Source of the DNA: Aquidulcibacter paucihalophilus
GTDB lineage: Bacteria; Pseudomonadota; Alphaproteobacteria; Caulobacterales; Aquidulcibacteraceae
Direction: 5' to 3'
Length of the DNA stretch: 64,000 nt
Assembly (NCBI RefSeq): GCF_002105465.1
Contig: NZ_NCSQ01000032.1
Span: forward strand, 25,776 to 89,775
Shown here one piece after another: positions 62,085-64,000 of the stretch (its first letter is position 1; each line of letters starts with the position of its first letter). Under the pieces are notes generated by a model, which had not been told where the DNA came from, did no database searches, and saw only the letters and a program-made list of their open reading frames with translations. Made by a program: the position numbers and the translations under genes.

Positions 62085-62373
62085 GATTTTCAAACCTTTT
62101 TGCACCTCGACTTTTGTCTTAGTCACTCACGATTGATAGCGTTGTCAATCCTTACAGGCTGGTGTGTGAAAATAATTTTCAGCAACGCAAACTAGCAATT
62201 GACAGCGCAATCAATTTCGAGCAGGCCATGAATAACAGCGCTGTCAATTTGGCGCGGGAGTGGTAGGGTCAGGTGTGAACCGGATCTTGGGTCCCGATCG
62301 AAGTGACGGAAGCTGCCGATAAAAATCGACATCAGAGACCAACTGATGACTTATTCCTTGGGAGGACAGAGAG
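62085..62373. promoter_or_regulatory. Divergent control region of the GH130 and TonB receptor genes with three LacI-type operators
   Basis: Three related palindromes of the form ATTGACAGCGCTGTCAAT occur: ATTGATAGCGTTGTCAAT (62132-62149), ATTGACAGCGCAATCAAT (62198-62215) and AATAACAGCGCTGTCAAT (62231-62248). Their starts are 66 and 33 bp apart. The central CG flanked by inverted arms is typical of LacI-family regulators. No LacI-type gene is in the window, so the regulator must be encoded beyond the right edge or elsewhere. Confidence 0.75.
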
Positions 62374-64000
62374 ATGCGTAAAAATACCTATGGGCTAGGC
62401 CTGCGTACCAGCGTTTCGGTCATGGCCATGGTTCTGGGTTGCGCCGGAAGCGCAGCTGCTCAGACCGCACAGACCCGTTCGCAGGCACAGCCAGCGCCAG
62501 AAGTGGAAACCGTTGTGGTGCGCGGGTATCGCGCCTCGGTCGCCGATGCCCTGGCAACAAAGCGCAACTCCAACCTGATTATCGAATCCATCACCGCCGA
62601 AGATATTGGCGAATTCCCAGACAAAAACATCGCAGAATCTCTTCAGCGTCTGCCCGGTATTCAGATCGACCGCGAAAATGGTCAAGGCACGAAAGTACGG
62701 ATTCGCGGTCTGGATCAGAATGTGGTGGTCCTTAACAATGAAATCTTTCTGACCGGTCTGGAAGCTTTCCGCATCGGGGAAGGCAATGCAACCCAGACCG
62801 ATTCGCTTAAAGGGGTTCCGTCCGATCTCATCGGCGGCGTAGACGTCTTTAAGTCACCGCAATCCTCACTGCTCGAAGGTGGCCTTGGCGGCATCATCAA
62901 TCTGCGCACGCGTTCGGCCCGCAGCCTGAAAGATGGTCTTCTGTTTGCCGGTCAGGCCCGCGCCAACCAAAGCGAAGATGGGGAGACGACCCCATCCTTG
63001 TCGGCAACCCTGGGCTATCGCTTCAGCGACCGCTTGGCTGTTTTGGGCAGCCTGTCCTATGAGAAGAGCAATGTGGTAACCGACGCCTTGGGCGGTGATA
63101 ATCGCGGCGGTTGGCAGTTCAACAACCGCCCACTGAGCAGTGCAACGACGCGCAACATCTGGTCACCTGAATATCGCTATGTCACCAATCGTGATCAGGA
63201 CCGCGAGCGCTTGGCAGGTTCGATCAATGTCGATTTCAAATTGTCGGACACAGCTGAGCTGCGCTTTGACTGGTTCCATTCAAACCTAACGATTTTGACG
63301 AAAGAAGCCTCGCTCAAATTCCCATTCGCCAATGAGAATGCGACCTATGGCGCAGCCAATCTGCAAGTTGGTGCAAACAATGTGTTTGAGTCTGGCACCG
63401 TCACGGCCAATTCAGCCGAAGGCATCAGCTTTGTCCAAAATGGTGAAGCCAAAACCGACAATATCCAATTAGGTTTGGCGTGGGAGCTGACAGAGCGCTT
63501 GAAAGTCGACCTCGGTGCCTATCATTCGAAGGCAGATTACGAGAGCACCGCGGGCAATAATGACGTGCGCTATACCCAATATGGTGTGCGCAATGGGACG
63601 GCAGCGGGCCTCATTCCAAACCCAACTGCCCCGACGACTTTGGTCTTCAATTATCGCAACGGAGCCTTCCCAACCTTTACGCCTGCCCAACCATCGGCCT
63701 TCACCACGCCGTCGAGCGTATTTGCGAAGTCGCATTGGGTCTTTGGCGAGACTACCACCATCGACAATACCGCTGTTCGGGCAGACTTTACCTTGCAGGC
63801 CCCTGATGCCCTAGATGGCCTTTGGGTCGTGCGCTTTGGTGCCCGCTATGCTGAGCGCACGGTGGACAGTGAATATGGTCGCTATCTGGCTGATTATTCC
63901 GGCAAGGGTGAGTTAAGCGGCATCAATTTTGGCCAGAACTGGACCCCGCTGGGCTACTTCCAAGCTGGACACCCGCAAAAACTGCTCGCTTTGAGGCTGT
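62374..64000 (+). CDS. TonB-dependent outer membrane receptor (3' end outside window)
   Basis: The frame is open from ATG 62374 to the window edge, 542 codons. GGAGG stands 8 bases before the start. A signal peptide (about residues 1-30, ending GSAAAQ) is followed by a TonB-box-like ETVVVRGY. The plug domain has DIGEFPDKNIAESLQRLPG, IRGLDQNVVVLN and GGLGGIINLRTRSA. Barrel strands follow, rich in aromatic residues. This type is common in alphaproteobacteria and xanthomonads, usually for oligosaccharide uptake. Divergence from the mannosylglucose phosphorylase and shared operators suggest a mannan-derived ligand. Confidence 0.92.
   Translation, partial: MRKNTYGLGLRTSVSVMAMVLGCAGSAAAQTAQTRSQAQPAPEVETVVVRGYRASVADALATKRNSNLIIESITAEDIGEFPDKNIAESLQRLPGIQIDRENGQGTKVRIRGLDQNVVVLNNEIFLTGLEAFRIGEGNATQTDSLKGVPSDLIGGVDVFKSPQSSLLEGGLGGIINLRTRSARSLKDGLLFAGQARANQSEDGETTPSLSATLGYRFSDRLAVLGSLSYEKSNVVTDALGGDNRGGWQFNNRPLSSATTRNIWSPEYRYVTNRDQDRERLAGSINVDFKLSDTAELRFDWFHSNLTILTKEASLKFPFANENATYGAANLQVGANNVFESGTVTANSAEGISFVQNGEAKTDNIQLGLAWELTERLKVDLGAYHSKADYESTAGNNDVRYTQYGVRNGTAAGLIPNPTAPTTLVFNYRNGAFPTFTPAQPSAFTTPSSVFAKSHWVFGETTTIDNTAVRADFTLQAPDALDGLWVVRFGARYAERTVDSEYGRYLADYSGKGELSGINFGQNWTPLGYFQAGHPQKLLALRL

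Overview
The window reads as DNA from an alphaproteobacterium, most likely in or near the Caulobacterales/Hyphomonadales. The reasons are a RegB/RegA-type redox pair that keeps the diagnostic residues, an RPA-family plasmid replication initiator, TadG-like pilus proteins, a TonB-dependent receptor of the type common in oligotrophic alphaproteobacteria, and complete reliance on the Entner-Doudoroff (ED) route. It probably belongs to a large plasmid or chromid, because a replication and partition module (ParA, a ribbon-helix-helix partner, RepA and an iteron array) sits in the middle, at about 32.5-38 kb. No tRNA, rRNA, CRISPR array or intact insertion sequence was seen.

Left part (1-7.6 kb, plus strand): the 3' part of a pullulanase-type debranching enzyme with a secreted esterase; a nucleoside salvage unit (dienoyl-CoA-reductase-like SDR, nucleoside hydrolase, ribokinase); a second SDR; and an unrecognised protein.

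Sugar supercluster (7.5-32.5 kb): a divergent pair of operons around one 318-bp control region. The minus-strand operon holds twelve tightly packed genes: malK, malE, malF, malG and a secreted alpha-amylase, then zwf, pgl, edd, glk, eda, pyk and an aldose epimerase. It would carry a maltodextrin from the periplasm to pyruvate. The plus-strand operon is hexR, glgB, glgX, malQ and a 982-residue protein resembling eukaryotic phosphorylase kinase alpha/beta subunits over its whole length. A 15-bp palindrome fitting the HexR site lies between the operons. No glycogen synthase, phosphorylase or protein kinase gene is in the window.

Replicon module (32.5-38 kb): a repeat-rich region, parA, a ribbon-helix-helix gene, a strongly structured leader, repA, a small secreted protein, and five iterons at 22-23 bp spacing next to an AT-rich element.

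Right part (36.8-64 kb): a WD40 protein, a GT-C-like membrane protein, GtrA, an EVE protein, a GlcNAc unit (nagB-II, nagA), two flavoproteins, regB/regA, an M16 protease, two TadG-like proteins (one with a probable 1-nt frameshift at an A6 run), and a TolC/HlyD/ABC/DevC efflux operon whose first gene is frameshifted. At the end a mannosylglucose phosphorylase (GH130) and a TonB-dependent receptor diverge from a region with three LacI-type operators.
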